In this document: piece after piece, positions 40,197 to 51,351 of the stretch
Layout: every line of letters begins with the position of its first letter
How positions within the stretch are numbered: position 1 is the first letter of the stretch
Assembly: GCF_001940235.1 (NCBI RefSeq)
Contig: NZ_MJIE01000001.1
Coordinates: 1,240,001-1,304,000 of the forward strand
DNA: 64,000 nt
Direction of reading: 5' to 3'
DNA from: Hornefia porci
Lineage (GTDB): Bacteria; Bacillota; Clostridia; Peptostreptococcales; Anaerovoracaceae
Notes under the pieces: generated by a model
What the model was told of the DNA's origin: nothing
What the model saw: the letters and a program-made list of their open reading frames with translations, nothing else
Database searches by the model: none
Program-made: the position numbers and the translations under genes

Positions 40197-40225
40197 ATTC
40201 TATACCATTTCTATACTATTTTCAA
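40197..40225 (-). promoter_or_regulatory. Promoter of guaB
   Basis: Minus strand TTGAAA (40225-40220), 17-bp spacer, TAGAAT (40202-40197). The -35 box touches the stop codon of the preceding carboxypeptidase gene. A CACGAC/GTCGTG hairpin lies in the leader. Confidence 0.6.
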
Positions 40226-41572
40226 CTATTTCGCCAGGAAAAATTCCAGCATGTTTCCACGCTTTGCCTGAATGTAATAGCGGTAAATATGGTTCTTCTT
40301 CACTCCGGCGTCGGTATAGGCTTCCTCATCGTCTGCTCCGGCGGACGCGATCTTCTTAAAGGTCCCGCCGTCTGAGCGATAGATGTCATAGCCCTTCGCT
40401 CCGCTGACCCCGTCCCATTCCAGACGGACGCCGTCTTCCGATGTATAGCCGGCAGTGCTGATCCGGGCGGTATTTGCCGCGGAAATCCGATTAATTCTGC
40501 TGAGTGCCTGCCGGAACATCGCCGTTTTTCCGAGTGCGGAATAAATCGCCCCCTTCGCACCCGTGACCTTAGCGGAAGTGGTCTGCTGCTTCTCCGCCTG
40601 CTCGAGTGCCTCCTGCTCATCGATGACATTTCTGGCGTATTCAATCAGTTTGACGGTATCCGGATAACGCTTGTTCAGTTTATCGTTCATGACGACCGTG
40701 TAGATGTACCGGCCCTTATGTTCAGCCATCTCGATCAGCGAGGCGTTGTCCGCGTCCCAGGTGCCGGTCTTGCCGGCGATGATATTGTATTTCTCATAAG
40801 GGCGGCGGACCTTCTTGTGTTTTTCGTAGAAGGGATTCGTCGTCGTCACGGTAATCTTGTCGTCATACAGATTGGTGGGCGGGATCTTGTAGATTTTCGT
40901 CTGGCACACCTTCTGAACAAAGGAATAGCTGAAGCAGGCTCTCGCGATCAGAAGCATATCGCGGGGCGTAGAGTGACACCCCTTCTCGATAAGTCCGTTG
41001 GCGTTGACAAATTTCGTGCCGGTGCAGCCAAGAGCCTTTGCCGTCTTATTCATGAGCGCCGCGAACTTCGTTTTGTTTCCTGCGAGATTGCTCCCCAGGG
41101 TTGCCGCCGCGTCGTTGGCGGAATAGAGCAGCGTGGCGTAGATCAGGTACCGGACCTTCATCTTCTCCCCCTTTTTCAGGTAGAGCTTGCTCTCCATCAC
41201 CTTTGTGTCGGCCTTTGAGGCGGTGAATACAGTGTCAAGTGTGATTTTTCCGTCGTCGACGGCCTTCATCGTGAGATAGACGGTCATCAGCTTGGTGGTG
41301 CTCAGGGGATCGAGGCTTTCATTGATATTTTTGGCGTACAAAATCTGATTCGTCCCGCTGCAGAGAACCATCGCGCCTTCCGCGGACACCTCCGGCTTTT
41401 CGGCTGCGGATTCATAAGTGGAGACCGCGGAAGCGGTTCCGTCTGCGCTCTTCGCCCGATCTGCAGCGTCTGCACCGCTCTGCGCGGCAAAAATATCGCT
41501 CGGCGTCAGCATGACCGCCAGCGCCAGTGCGGCCGCAAGAAGCTTCTGTTTTCTCTTTTTCGTGATATTCAT
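40226..41572 (-). CDS. D-alanyl-D-alanine carboxypeptidase (PBP5/DacF type)
   Basis: 448 residues from ATG 41572. Signal peptide (MNITKKRKQKLLAAALALAV). Serine peptidase S11 motifs: DPLSTTKLMT (SxxK nucleophile), LLYSANDAAATLG (SxN), IIAGKTGTWDA (KTG). The C-terminal about 75 residues form a fibronectin-III-like domain (GVRLEWDGVSGAKGYDIYRS, YRYYIQAKRG) instead of the usual amphipathic anchor. Trims the terminal D-Ala of peptidoglycan stems. No ribosome-binding site precedes the ATG; the promoter places the transcript start at the ATG, so it may be leaderless. Confidence 0.9.
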   Translation of the reverse strand: MNITKKRKQKLLAAALALAVMLTPSDIFAAQSGADAADRAKSADGTASAVSTYESAAEKPEVSAEGAMVLCSGTNQILYAKNINESLDPLSTTKLMTVYLTMKAVDDGKITLDTVFTASKADTKVMESKLYLKKGEKMKVRYLIYATLLYSANDAAATLGSNLAGNKTKFAALMNKTAKALGCTGTKFVNANGLIEKGCHSTPRDMLLIARACFSYSFVQKVCQTKIYKIPPTNLYDDKITVTTTNPFYEKHKKVRRPYEKYNIIAGKTGTWDADNASLIEMAEHKGRYIYTVVMNDKLNKRYPDTVKLIEYARNVIDEQEALEQAEKQQTTSAKVTGAKGAIYSALGKTAMFRQALSRINRISAANTARISTAGYTSEDGVRLEWDGVSGAKGYDIYRSDGGTFKKIASAGADDEEAYTDAGVKKNHIYRYYIQAKRGNMLEFFLAK

Positions 41573-41807
41573 ATTACCATTATATCGCAGCCGGCGTTTC
41601 GTGTCCATATTCAGCTTGATGCGAGGCCGGCGGGCGCATCCACTCGGTGAAAAGTCGGAGGCGAGGCCGGCGAAGCGCCGCCGAAAGCACAAAAGAGACT
41701 GTGCCCCGGGAGTCCGGAGCGACTCCCGTTACGGGAGCCTTCCGGATTCCTGAAGCCGCAGCCTCTTTATCTGTCCGTATCTCGTTTTCAGTGAGGAGCG
41801 GAGTGAC
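41573..41807. other. GC-rich gap between groEL and the carboxypeptidase gene
   Basis: 235 bp without a gene. It contains a GCTCCCG-TT-ACGGGAG hairpin near 41724-41745 beyond the groEL stop (minus-strand CAGTCTCTTTTG follows), several CGGCG repeats near 41660-41690 and the downstream promoter. Confidence 0.5.
41579..41607 (-). promoter_or_regulatory. Promoter of the carboxypeptidase gene, apparently leaderless
   Basis: Minus strand TGGACA, 17-bp spacer, consensus TATAAT (41584-41579). Six bases (GGTAAT) then the ATG at 41572. The spacing matches that before the IS1634 transposase. Confidence 0.6.
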
Positions 41808-43746
<1,939 letters not shown>

Positions 43747-43790
43747 TTTCCTTACCTCCATTTATATTATTTCTATTGTTTACGATTCTG

Positions 43791-43817
43791 TTAGCACTCA
43801 CTTTATACGAGTGCTAA
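43791..43817. promoter_or_regulatory. CIRCE operator (HrcA site) of groESL
   Basis: TTAGCACTC, 9-bp spacer, GAGTGCTAA: a perfect match to the CIRCE consensus, bound by the heat-shock repressor HrcA. It lies in the groES leader just past the -10 box. Confidence 0.97.
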
Positions 43818-43828
43818 CCAACAGTTAT

Positions 43829-43858
43829 ATTGTATGACCTGGCGCACTTAATGTCAAT
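43829..43858 (-). promoter_or_regulatory. Sigma-A promoter of groESL
   Basis: Minus strand TTGACA (43858-43853), 18-base gap inclusive of the spacer edge, TACAAT (43834-43829). The downstream CIRCE would overlap the start of transcription, giving HrcA repression. Confidence 0.85.
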
Positions 43859-43883
43859 CTTTTTTTGAAAAAAAATAAAAAAA

Positions 43884-44783
43884 TCACAGGCTCCTCATAT
43901 AGTAGAACAGATACTGCTGAGCAAACCCTCCGAATTCCCCGAATTCTGCGGTCGCAAACGCTTTCATGCCCTTCACATCCTCTTCACGGAAGCCGTAGAG
44001 CTCGTGCATGACCCGGCGCACCCAGACGTCTATGGGGAAGCTGTCATACCTTTTCATTCCGAACAGCAAAATACAATTCGCCACCTTCGGGCCTACGCCG
44101 CTGAGGGACAAAACCTGCTCCGCCGTCTGCGGCAGGCCCTGCTCCGCCACCTGCCTTGCCGTTTCGATGACATACCGTGCGCGGTAGCCCAGCCGCGCCG
44201 GCGCGAGGTCCTCCGGCTCCAGCGCCGCCAGCGCCCGGGCACTCGGAAAGTCCGCATATTGGTCCCCGGCCGGCCCGGCATTCTGCCCGGATGCTCGCAG
44301 ACATTCCTGTCCGGGCGCCCGCTGTCCCGCCTGTCCGGGCGCCCGCCGGTTCTCCCCGCCCTCCGGCGCTGCCTCGGCCAGCCGGCATAGACGCTCAATA
44401 CAGCCCTTGATTCTCGGAATATTGTTGTTCTGCGAAATAATAAAGGAAACGATAACCTCCCAGAGATCCTGCCGGAGGATCCGGATGCCGGAGCCCCATT
44501 CACAGGCCCTGGCCATCACCGGGTCTTTTTCGGACAGAATTTCTTTAATCCGGCCGTAGTCCCGGTCCAGATCCAGATACGGCCGCCAGATTGTGTCAAA
44601 CTCTTCCTTTGTACAGGGAGTGACGGTGAGGGAATCTCCCCGCTGCTCCATCGTCACGCGACGGCCCATAGCCATGCCCGAATAAATGCCGGGCCCCGTT
44701 TTGTTCCAGCGAAAACACTGGCCACAGTCGAAGATGTGGTCAAGCTGAAAGTCTTTCAGATTTCTGATTGTATAACTGTTCAT
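43884..44783 (-). CDS. 8-oxoguanine DNA glycosylase (OGG type)
   Basis: 299 residues. N-terminal OGG domain with FDCGQCFRWNKTGPG and VTPCTKEEFDTIWRPYLDLD; FIISQNNNIPRIKGCIERLC; HhH-GPD with LSLSGVGPKVANCILLFGMK (catalytic Lys) and FPIDVWVRRVMHELYG (Asp). Removes 8-oxoguanine opposite C. A low-complexity insert about 140-175 (RAPGQ, APGQE, ASGQN) comes from a 24-bp tandem repeat (44306-44346) and is not part of the fold. ATG 44783. Confidence 0.9.
   Translation of the reverse strand: MNSYTIRNLKDFQLDHIFDCGQCFRWNKTGPGIYSGMAMGRRVTMEQRGDSLTVTPCTKEEFDTIWRPYLDLDRDYGRIKEILSEKDPVMARACEWGSGIRILRQDLWEVIVSFIISQNNNIPRIKGCIERLCRLAEAAPEGGENRRAPGQAGQRAPGQECLRASGQNAGPAGDQYADFPSARALAALEPEDLAPARLGYRARYVIETARQVAEQGLPQTAEQVLSLSGVGPKVANCILLFGMKRYDSFPIDVWVRRVMHELYGFREEDVKGMKAFATAEFGEFGGFAQQYLFYYMRSL
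44306..44346. repeat. 24-bp tandem repeat inside the glycosylase gene
   Basis: The 17-mer CCTGTCCGGGCGCCCGC occurs at 44306-44322 and 44330-44346, exactly 24 bp apart and in frame. It creates the RAPGQ repeats in the protein. Confidence 0.75.
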
Positions 44784-44820
44784 CGTTTCCTCTCACTCTG
44801 GATGAGATCCGGCAGGCACC

Positions 44821-44920
44821 GGCTGCTCGCGGGTCTTAGATATCGGCCGCTCGTAGGTCTCGAATGCCGGCCGCGGTCTCGGCTGCTCGCGAGTTCTGTG
44901 TACGGGCCGCTCGCGGACTG
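44821..44920. repeat. GC-rich 24-bp-period repeats upstream of the glycosylase gene
   Basis: Four related units begin GGC-(T/C)-GCTCG at 44821, 44845, 44881 and 44905, with spacing 24, 36 and 24. They fill most of the gap between the HypE-like and glycosylase genes. Confidence 0.6.
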
Positions 44921-44935
44921 CGGCTTCCCGGCGTC

Positions 44936-45949
44936 TCAGCGGTTTATGACCTTGTAAAGCTCATCGGCGCGGGGAGGGGCAATCTCCGATTCCTGTCCCT
45001 GCGGATCGATCTGGGTGATGCCGTGCTCCGCGCCGCAGATTTTTCCGATGATGGCAGACTTGATGTTCACATCGATTTTATGGTATTCCGTCACAATCTT
45101 ATACGCCTTCGACGGGGGTGCGACGATCAGCATGCATCCGCTGGAAATCAGCCGCAGCGGGTCGATTCCGTAATGGGCGGCGATTTTCTCTGTCACCGGA
45201 TCCACATGGATGGCCTCCAGCTCTACCTCGGCGCCCAGCCCGGAAATATGGCACATCTCCCAGACAGCTCCCAGGATCCCGCCTTCCGTCACATCATGCA
45301 TACCCGACGTGCCGATGCGGCCGGCCGTAACGCCGTCTTTCACCACGCTGACGTCCCGGATCATGCCCTGTGCCCTCCGCAGCTCCTGCGGCGTCAGAAC
45401 GCCGGTCAGTTCCTCCGCTCTTTCCGTGGCGATGATTCCGGTTCCTTCCAGTCCCGCGCTTTTTGTCATCAGAATCATATCTCCCGGCCGCATATTCCGG
45501 GCGCTGGCCGATTCTCCCGCGATTCCCCGGCCGAAAGCGGTAGAGACGATTACAGGCTGATTCACTGCGGGGGTAACCTCTGTGTGACCGCCGATGATTT
45601 CAACGCCGGCTTCTTCTGCCGCGGTTCCGGCCTGCGTCATGATGGTCTGCACATCGCTTTCCGTCGTTCCCACCGGCAGCATCACCGCCAGAGTGATTCC
45701 GAGGGGTTCAATCCCGTTGCTGGCCACGTCGTTGCAGGAGATGTGAATCGCCAGGCGCCCGATGTTCTTTACGTCCGCGGTAATCGGATCGGTGGACACC
45801 ACGCATTCATATTCCCCGTAATCGATTACGGCGCAGTCCTCTCCGATTCCGGCCCGGGTTTTCACCTCCGGCCGACGGTATCTGATTTTATCGATTACAA
45901 TACGCTGCAGAACGTCGCTGTCCAGCTTGCCGATTTTCAGTTCAGCCAT
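44936..45949 (-). CDS. HypE/PurM-like (AIR synthase superfamily) protein
   Basis: 337 residues from ATG 45949 (GGAGAGATCACC upstream), overlapping the ligA stop by 8 bp. AIR-synthase features: RPEVKTRAGIGEDCAVIDYG, DPITADVKNIGRLAIHISCN then DVASNGIEPLG, EIIGGHTEVTPAVNQPVIVS, HDVTEGGILGAVWEMC, ISSGCMLIVAPP. It resembles HypE or ThiL-type ATP-using enzymes, but no hyp or thi genes are nearby, and the HypE C-terminal Cys is absent (ends VINR). Substrate unknown. Confidence 0.8.
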   Translation of the reverse strand: MAELKIGKLDSDVLQRIVIDKIRYRRPEVKTRAGIGEDCAVIDYGEYECVVSTDPITADVKNIGRLAIHISCNDVASNGIEPLGITLAVMLPVGTTESDVQTIMTQAGTAAEEAGVEIIGGHTEVTPAVNQPVIVSTAFGRGIAGESASARNMRPGDMILMTKSAGLEGTGIIATERAEELTGVLTPQELRRAQGMIRDVSVVKDGVTAGRIGTSGMHDVTEGGILGAVWEMCHISGLGAEVELEAIHVDPVTEKIAAHYGIDPLRLISSGCMLIVAPPSKAYKIVTEYHKIDVNIKSAIIGKICGAEHGITQIDPQGQESEIAPPRADELYKVINR

Positions 45950-47915
45950 TGGTGATCTCTCCTTCCGCGATCCATTTCCGGACCGTATCTTCATTGATAA
46001 TCGGAACGCCCAGTTCATGAGCCTTCCTGTTTTTCCCTGACGTGGAATTCACATTGTTATTAATCAGCCAGGACGTTTTGCCGCTGACGGAGCCGGCTAC
46101 CTTCCCGCCGGCCTTCTCGATTTCCGCCTTCAGCGCATCCCGGTTCTCATAATACTCCAGCGAGCCGGTGATCACAAAAGTCATGCCCTGAAAGACCTCG
46201 CCCCGGGTTTCCTCTGTTTCATCCAGAACGAGAACCTCCAGCAGATCTTCAAGAATCTTCTTTTTCTCCGGATTCTGAAAAAAGGAGACATAGGCCTGTG
46301 CCATGATTTCGCCGACGCCGTCGATGGCCGTCAGTTCCTCTATTGTCATGGACTGGATCTTTTTCCAGTTACTGTGGGCCGCCCGGGCGATCAGTCCGGC
46401 GTTCGCTGCACCGATTCCCGGAATTCCGAGGGCGTAGAGAAGCCTCTCCGGCGTGGTTCTTCGAGCCCGCTCCGCGGAGGCCGTCAGATTCTCGAAAGAT
46501 TTTTCTCCGAAGCCCTCCATCTCCGTTATCTCCGTGCGGTACCGGTCCAGCCGGAAGAGATCCGAGAATTCCCGGACAAGTCCTCTGGAAATCAGCTTCT
46601 CCAGCGTGGCTTCGCTGAGCCCCTCAATGTTCATCGCGTTCCGGGACACAAAGTGACTGAAGCTTTTAAGCTGCTTGGCGGGACACTGCGGGTTCGTACA
46701 GTACAGAGTGCTGACCCCGCTGTCGCTGCGGATCTCAGTCCGCCCGCCGCATACGGGACAGACCTCCGGAACCGCGATGCTGTCGCTTCCCGTCAGATTT
46801 TCAGAGATCTGCGGGATAATCATATTTGCCTTATACACCCTGATCCTGTCCCCGACGCCCAGCTTCAGTTCCCGCATGATGCTGATGTTGTGAACAGAAG
46901 CCCGGGAAACCGTGGTCCCCTCCAGCTCGACCGGGTCGAAGACCGCCACCGGATTGATGAGACCTGTGCGCGAGGCGCTCCACTCAATTTCCCGAAGAAC
47001 CGTTTCCTCCTGCTGATCCTCCCATTTGAAGGCGATGGAATCCCGCGGAAATTTCGCGGTGGTTCCCAGCGACCGCCCGTATTCGATGTCATCATAAATC
47101 AGCACCAGACCGTCGGATGGAAAATCGTTGGTCTTAACCTGTTCCTCGAACCGGTCGATGGTTTCCGGAAGGTTCGTCTTATCCACATGACGGTACTCCA
47201 CCACGTCGAAGCCCTGTGAGGCGAGCCACTCCAGCTGTCCGGACCGGGTCCCGCCAAAATTCACATTTTCCGCCTCCACCAGTGAGAACGCGATGAACCG
47301 CACGTTCCGGCTCCGGGTGACAGAGGGATCAAGCTGCCGCACAGAACCGCTGCAGAGATTGCGCGGGTTCTTGTATTTCGCATCCGCATCGCCTATCTGC
47401 GAATTGATTCTCCGGAACTCTGAATAGGTGATGATTGCCTCTCCCCGCAGCACCAGTCTTCCGCGGTACGGCACATTCACCGGAACGTTGGCGAAGACGC
47501 GGGCGTTTCCTGTGACCACCTCGCCGATTTCCCCGTTTCCGCGGGTCAGCGCCTTGACCAGTTCTCCGTTTTCGTAGGTCAGCACGATGGTCAGTCCGTC
47601 CAGCTTCCAGGACAGGAGTCCATGCTGATCTCCCAGCCATTCCGCCAGCTCCTGCCGGCTCTTTGTTTTGTCCAGAGAAAGCATCCTGGACGGATGACGT
47701 TCCCGGGGAAGCTCCGACAAAACCTCGTACCCGACGTTCCGGGTCGGACTGTTGGCGAATACAATTCCGGTCTCCCGTTCCAGCTCCCTCAGCTCATCGT
47801 AAAGCCGGTCGTATTCGATGTTCGGCATGATTTCAATCCCGTCCTGATAATACGCCTTTGCCGCCCGGTTCAAAATATCGATTTTTTCTCTGATTTCCTG
47901 TTTTCTGTCTTTCAT
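45942..47915 (-). CDS. ligA: NAD-dependent DNA ligase LigA, variant
   Basis: 657 residues. Adenylation domain with the catalytic Lys in SWKLDGLTIVLTY; MLSLDKTKSRQEL; the usual GEDVT loop reads GEIGEVVTGN (Asp to Val). OB fold, then four-Cys zinc finger (CPVCGGRTEI ... YCTNPQCPAK), helix-hairpin-helix region (LGIPGIGAANAGLIAR) and C-terminal BRCT (GMTFVITGSLEYYENRDALK). Seals nicks using NAD+. ATG 47915, 15 bp after pcrA; repair operon with its neighbours. Confidence 0.95.
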   Translation of the reverse strand: MKDRKQEIREKIDILNRAAKAYYQDGIEIMPNIEYDRLYDELRELERETGIVFANSPTRNVGYEVLSELPRERHPSRMLSLDKTKSRQELAEWLGDQHGLLSWKLDGLTIVLTYENGELVKALTRGNGEIGEVVTGNARVFANVPVNVPYRGRLVLRGEAIITYSEFRRINSQIGDADAKYKNPRNLCSGSVRQLDPSVTRSRNVRFIAFSLVEAENVNFGGTRSGQLEWLASQGFDVVEYRHVDKTNLPETIDRFEEQVKTNDFPSDGLVLIYDDIEYGRSLGTTAKFPRDSIAFKWEDQQEETVLREIEWSASRTGLINPVAVFDPVELEGTTVSRASVHNISIMRELKLGVGDRIRVYKANMIIPQISENLTGSDSIAVPEVCPVCGGRTEIRSDSGVSTLYCTNPQCPAKQLKSFSHFVSRNAMNIEGLSEATLEKLISRGLVREFSDLFRLDRYRTEITEMEGFGEKSFENLTASAERARRTTPERLLYALGIPGIGAANAGLIARAAHSNWKKIQSMTIEELTAIDGVGEIMAQAYVSFFQNPEKKKILEDLLEVLVLDETEETRGEVFQGMTFVITGSLEYYENRDALKAEIEKAGGKVAGSVSGKTSWLINNNVNSTSGKNRKAHELGVPIINEDTVRKWIAEGEITNG

Positions 47916-47930
47916 TGCTCTGTATGTTCT

Positions 47931-50138
47931 TCAGATCTTCTTCAGCGGGGCCACGCCCAGCGCAAGCTTCTTGACGCCGGCTCCGTCAAACGCCACCGTA
48001 ACGATTGTATCTGTAGCCTCCAGCACCATGCCTTCTCCGAATTTTCCGTGGCTCACCCGGTCGCCCGGCGCGAAGCTCTCCGTGTTCTCCATTGCATTCT
48101 GCCGCGTGCTGTACCGGGCGTATTTCAGTGCGTCAAAGGGTTTATAAGGCTTCGCGGCGTATCCGTCCCGGCTTCCCGTGGAAACTCCCAGACTGGAATC
48201 TCCGGTCTTTCTCTGATAAACCGCGTCTCCTTCAATGAGACGCCGGTCCAGCTCCCGAAGGAACTGTGACTCCCTCGTATATTCCGTTCTCCCGTAGCGG
48301 GTGCGTTCCTCAGCGCTGGACAGGAACAGAAGCTCCTTTGCTCTCGTCATGCCAACATAGCAGAGACGCCGCTCCTCCTCCATTCCCGAAGGGTCGTCAA
48401 AGGCTTTGTTCCCCGGAAAGAGACCGTCCTCAAGTCCCGGCAGAAAGACCACCGGAAACTCAAGCCCCTTGGCACTGTGCATCGTCATCAGCGTCACCGT
48501 GTCCTGATGCTCGTCATAGTTATCCACCTCAGCCGCAAGTGTAAGCTGCTCCATGAACTCCTCGATGGAGGGATTTTCGGTTCCCTTTTCATAATCGTAA
48601 ATTACCGATTTGAACTCCATCAGGTTCTCAATCCGTCCTTCCGACTCGACGGTGCCGGTCTCCTCCAGTGCGGGAAGATATCCGGTTTTCGTAAGCAGCA
48701 GGTCATAGATGTCGGAAACCTTCAGGTTCGTCCGTTCCTGCCGGCAGAGGTTCAGGCAGTCCGTCAGCTCCCGTACCCGGTCATACGCCTTGCCCGGCAG
48801 CGTGTCCTGCACCTCAGGATCGCTGAGCGCCTCCAGCAGACTTTTGTTCTTCACAGCGGCGAAGCCCATGACCTTCTCCACGGTTTTGTCGCCCATGCCG
48901 CGCTTCGGCTCATTCACGATGCGCCGCATTGACAGGTCATCCTTCGGATTGACCACAAGCCGCATATAGCACATGATGTCCTTGATTTCCTTCCGGTCAT
49001 AGTAACGCATGCCGGACAAAATGCGGTACGGGATTCCATCCCGGGAAAGAGCGCTCTCAAAAAGCCGTGACTGGGCGTTGGTCCGGTACAGAATCGCGAA
49101 ATCCGTCAGCGGCCGGCCGGCGCGGTTCATATATCCGATCTGCCGGGCCACATACGCCGCCTCCTCATGGTCATTATTCGCCCTGTAATAGCGAAGCTTC
49201 TCGCCGCTGTCACGGTCCGTCCACAGCTTCTTGCTCTTTCGGCCGCGGTTGTTGCGGATTACCGAATACGCCGCGTCCAGAATGTTCCCCTTGCTCCGGT
49301 AGTTCTGCTCCAGCTTGATGACCTTCGCCTCCGGAAAATCCGATTCAAAGTCCAGGATGTTCCGGATATCCGCCCCGCGCCACTGGTAAATGCACTGGTC
49401 GTCGTCCCCGACCACGCACAGATTGTGGTGCCGGTCCGCCAGCTGGCGGATCAGCCGGTACTGAATATGGTTCGTATCCTGATACTCGTCCACCATGATA
49501 TACTGAAAACGCTCCTGGTAACGCAGCAGAATCTCCTCATTCCGCTCAAAGAGCTTCACGGTGTTCAGCAGAATATCGTCAAAGTCCATCGCGTTGTTCT
49601 GCCTCAGCCGCTTCTGATACTCTCTGTACACCAGGTAAATCGCCTTTGTTTTATAATTATTCTCCATTGTCTCCCGGTACTGCTCCGGATCCACGCCCTT
49701 CTCCTTCTGGTCGCTGATCACCGCCAGCAGATACTGCGGCGCGAATTCCCGGTCGCTGATCCCGTTTTCCTTCAGGATGTTTTTCACCAGGGTCTTCTGA
49801 TCAGTGCCGTCGTAGATGACAAAGTTCGGCTCATACCCCGCTTCCTCCGGATAGACCCGCAGAATGCGAAGGCACATGGCGTGAAAGGTCATGATCCACA
49901 TGGATCCCGCCCGGTCTCCCGCCAGATCCTCCACTCGCTCCCGCATTTCCCTGGCGGCCTTGTTGGTAAAGGTCACCGCCAGTATGCTGTACGGAGAAAT
50001 CCCCTCTTCAAGCATATGAGCGATACGGTGGGTCATGGTGCTTGTCTTGCCGGAACCCGCGCCCGCCAGAATCAGCAGCGGTCCCTCCAGCTGACGCACC
50101 GCCTCCTGCTGCCTGGAATTCAGATTTTCAAAACTCAT
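47931..50138 (-). CDS. pcrA: UvrD/PcrA superfamily-1 DNA helicase
   Basis: 735 residues. Motif I LLILAGAGSGKTSTMTHRIA, motif Ia AVTFTNKAAREMRERV, motif II IMVDEYQDTN, motif III VVGDDDQCIYQWRGADI, motif IV KLEQNYRSKGNIL, motif V/VI MTMHSAKGLEFPVVFLPGLE and YVGMTRAKELL. The C-terminal Tudor-like tail VSHGKFGEGMVLEATD is the PcrA signature for RNA polymerase contact. Unwinds DNA in repair and rolling-circle replication. Confidence 0.96.
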   Translation of the reverse strand: MSFENLNSRQQEAVRQLEGPLLILAGAGSGKTSTMTHRIAHMLEEGISPYSILAVTFTNKAAREMRERVEDLAGDRAGSMWIMTFHAMCLRILRVYPEEAGYEPNFVIYDGTDQKTLVKNILKENGISDREFAPQYLLAVISDQKEKGVDPEQYRETMENNYKTKAIYLVYREYQKRLRQNNAMDFDDILLNTVKLFERNEEILLRYQERFQYIMVDEYQDTNHIQYRLIRQLADRHHNLCVVGDDDQCIYQWRGADIRNILDFESDFPEAKVIKLEQNYRSKGNILDAAYSVIRNNRGRKSKKLWTDRDSGEKLRYYRANNDHEEAAYVARQIGYMNRAGRPLTDFAILYRTNAQSRLFESALSRDGIPYRILSGMRYYDRKEIKDIMCYMRLVVNPKDDLSMRRIVNEPKRGMGDKTVEKVMGFAAVKNKSLLEALSDPEVQDTLPGKAYDRVRELTDCLNLCRQERTNLKVSDIYDLLLTKTGYLPALEETGTVESEGRIENLMEFKSVIYDYEKGTENPSIEEFMEQLTLAAEVDNYDEHQDTVTLMTMHSAKGLEFPVVFLPGLEDGLFPGNKAFDDPSGMEEERRLCYVGMTRAKELLFLSSAEERTRYGRTEYTRESQFLRELDRRLIEGDAVYQRKTGDSSLGVSTGSRDGYAAKPYKPFDALKYARYSTRQNAMENTESFAPGDRVSHGKFGEGMVLEATDTIVTVAFDGAGVKKLALGVAPLKKI

Positions 50139-50229
50139 TCGTTACTCTCCATTCATTTGTCTGCCTGATGCGTGAACAGACACTTACTATTCTATCACAT
50201 TTACTCTGTCTTTGCTCTGCCTTTAGCAC

Positions 50230-50265
50230 AAAAAAAGAGCCGGAGCGCCTCCGCGATGCTCCGGC
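50230..50265 (-). terminator. Terminator after the DUF4430 gene
   Basis: Minus-strand GCCGGAGC...GCTCCGGC stem, then TCTTTTTTT. Ends the riboswitch-controlled transcript and shields pcrA. Confidence 0.8.
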
Positions 50266-50332
50266 GGCGCTCCTCGCCTCTCTCTTATTCTGTCGATGCA
50301 TTCTGCCGCCGCTGCGCCTGCGGCGTATTTAT

Positions 50333-51202
50333 CTACTCCTTTGTGTAATTGACGGTGTAGTGCCACTTGATTACATCGCCATTCTTCAGCTTGTATTTGG
50401 AGCAGGTGTAATTCGGCGTGACTCCGTTCACGTAGTACAGCCAGCCGCTGTTCTTGCCGCCGTCGAATTCCGCGAGATGACCGATGGAACTGATATACAC
50501 GCCGTCATAAGCGCCCGCGTCCTTCTTGATGTACGCGATGCCGCGGGATCTGCAGACGGACTTCAGCGCGTCGTAAACGGTTTCACCACTCTTGAACTGA
50601 TACTTTGTGGCTGACAGAATGACGCCGCTTGAAGGAATATTTTTTTTCTTGGCGGGGTCCTTCAGCCGGGACATATCATTTGCAAGATCCCTGCATTCGA
50701 TGCTGATGGTCACGGATTTTGCAGCCGAGGCAGCTGCAGACGATGAGCTGCCGTTTTTCTTGGCCGCTTCTGCCTTCTTCTCCTTAACCAGTTTCCGGTA
50801 GTTCTCCAGAGCCGCGGTCAGAACCTCTTTGTTCTCCACGATCTCCTTCTGGTCTTTGCTGAGCTTGTCATACGCCTTTTTCGCCTTCTGAATGGCGTCC
50901 TTGCTGTCCAGCGTCACCTTGTCCGGATCGCCGATCGCAGCGATCAGCTCGTCCACCTTTTTCACGGCGGCCTTGTCTTTCTTTTCCTTCGAGGACGCTG
51001 ATTTCTTCTCCGTCGTACCGGAATCGGACGCGGTCTGAGTCTCCGCGGATTCCTGCGCCGCTGTCGCCTTCGCCTTCTCCGCCCGGGCGCTTTTAATGCT
51101 CAGACCGAAAACCGCCGAGGTTGCCGCAAGTGCGACAATCACGAGAACAGCGATCGTCCTGATTTTCCTTCTCTTTGCCTTTCTCAACAGTTCATCTTCC
51201 AT
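50333..51202 (-). CDS. DUF4430 (transcobalamin-like) surface protein
   Basis: 289 residues from ATG 51202 (GGGGAAGAGTT upstream). One N-terminal signal anchor (IRTIAVLVIVALAATSAVFG), a long Lys/Ala/Glu-rich helical spacer about 40-165, then a DUF4430 domain about 200-289 with ETVYDALKSVCRSRGIAYIK, FDGGKNSGWLYYVNGVTPNY and CSKYKLKNGDVIKWHYTVNY. DUF4430 resembles the C-terminal part of transcobalamin. A cobalamin riboswitch sits directly upstream, so cobalamin capture at the cell surface is likely, possibly feeding the adjacent ECF transporter. Confidence 0.85.
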   Translation of the reverse strand: MEDELLRKAKRRKIRTIAVLVIVALAATSAVFGLSIKSARAEKAKATAAQESAETQTASDSGTTEKKSASSKEKKDKAAVKKVDELIAAIGDPDKVTLDSKDAIQKAKKAYDKLSKDQKEIVENKEVLTAALENYRKLVKEKKAEAAKKNGSSSSAAASAAKSVTISIECRDLANDMSRLKDPAKKKNIPSSGVILSATKYQFKSGETVYDALKSVCRSRGIAYIKKDAGAYDGVYISSIGHLAEFDGGKNSGWLYYVNGVTPNYTCSKYKLKNGDVIKWHYTVNYTKE

Positions 51203-51351
51203 AACTCTTCCCCTTTCTAACATTCCTGCGCTTTCCGATTCTTTCCTGCTACAGCAAACGAGGCAGGGTGACGGGGCCTGCCTCAAAATGAAAAAAGAAT
51301 GAAAAGCAATTGGGGCTCCCCGTAATCCGCACTATCCTCAGATAGTATAAA

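Noticed and set aside
44864-45955. 363-codon plus-strand frame
   Set aside because: Antisense to the HypE-like gene, whose conserved motifs are intact.
49167-50168. 333-codon plus-strand frame
   Set aside because: Antisense to pcrA helicase motifs.
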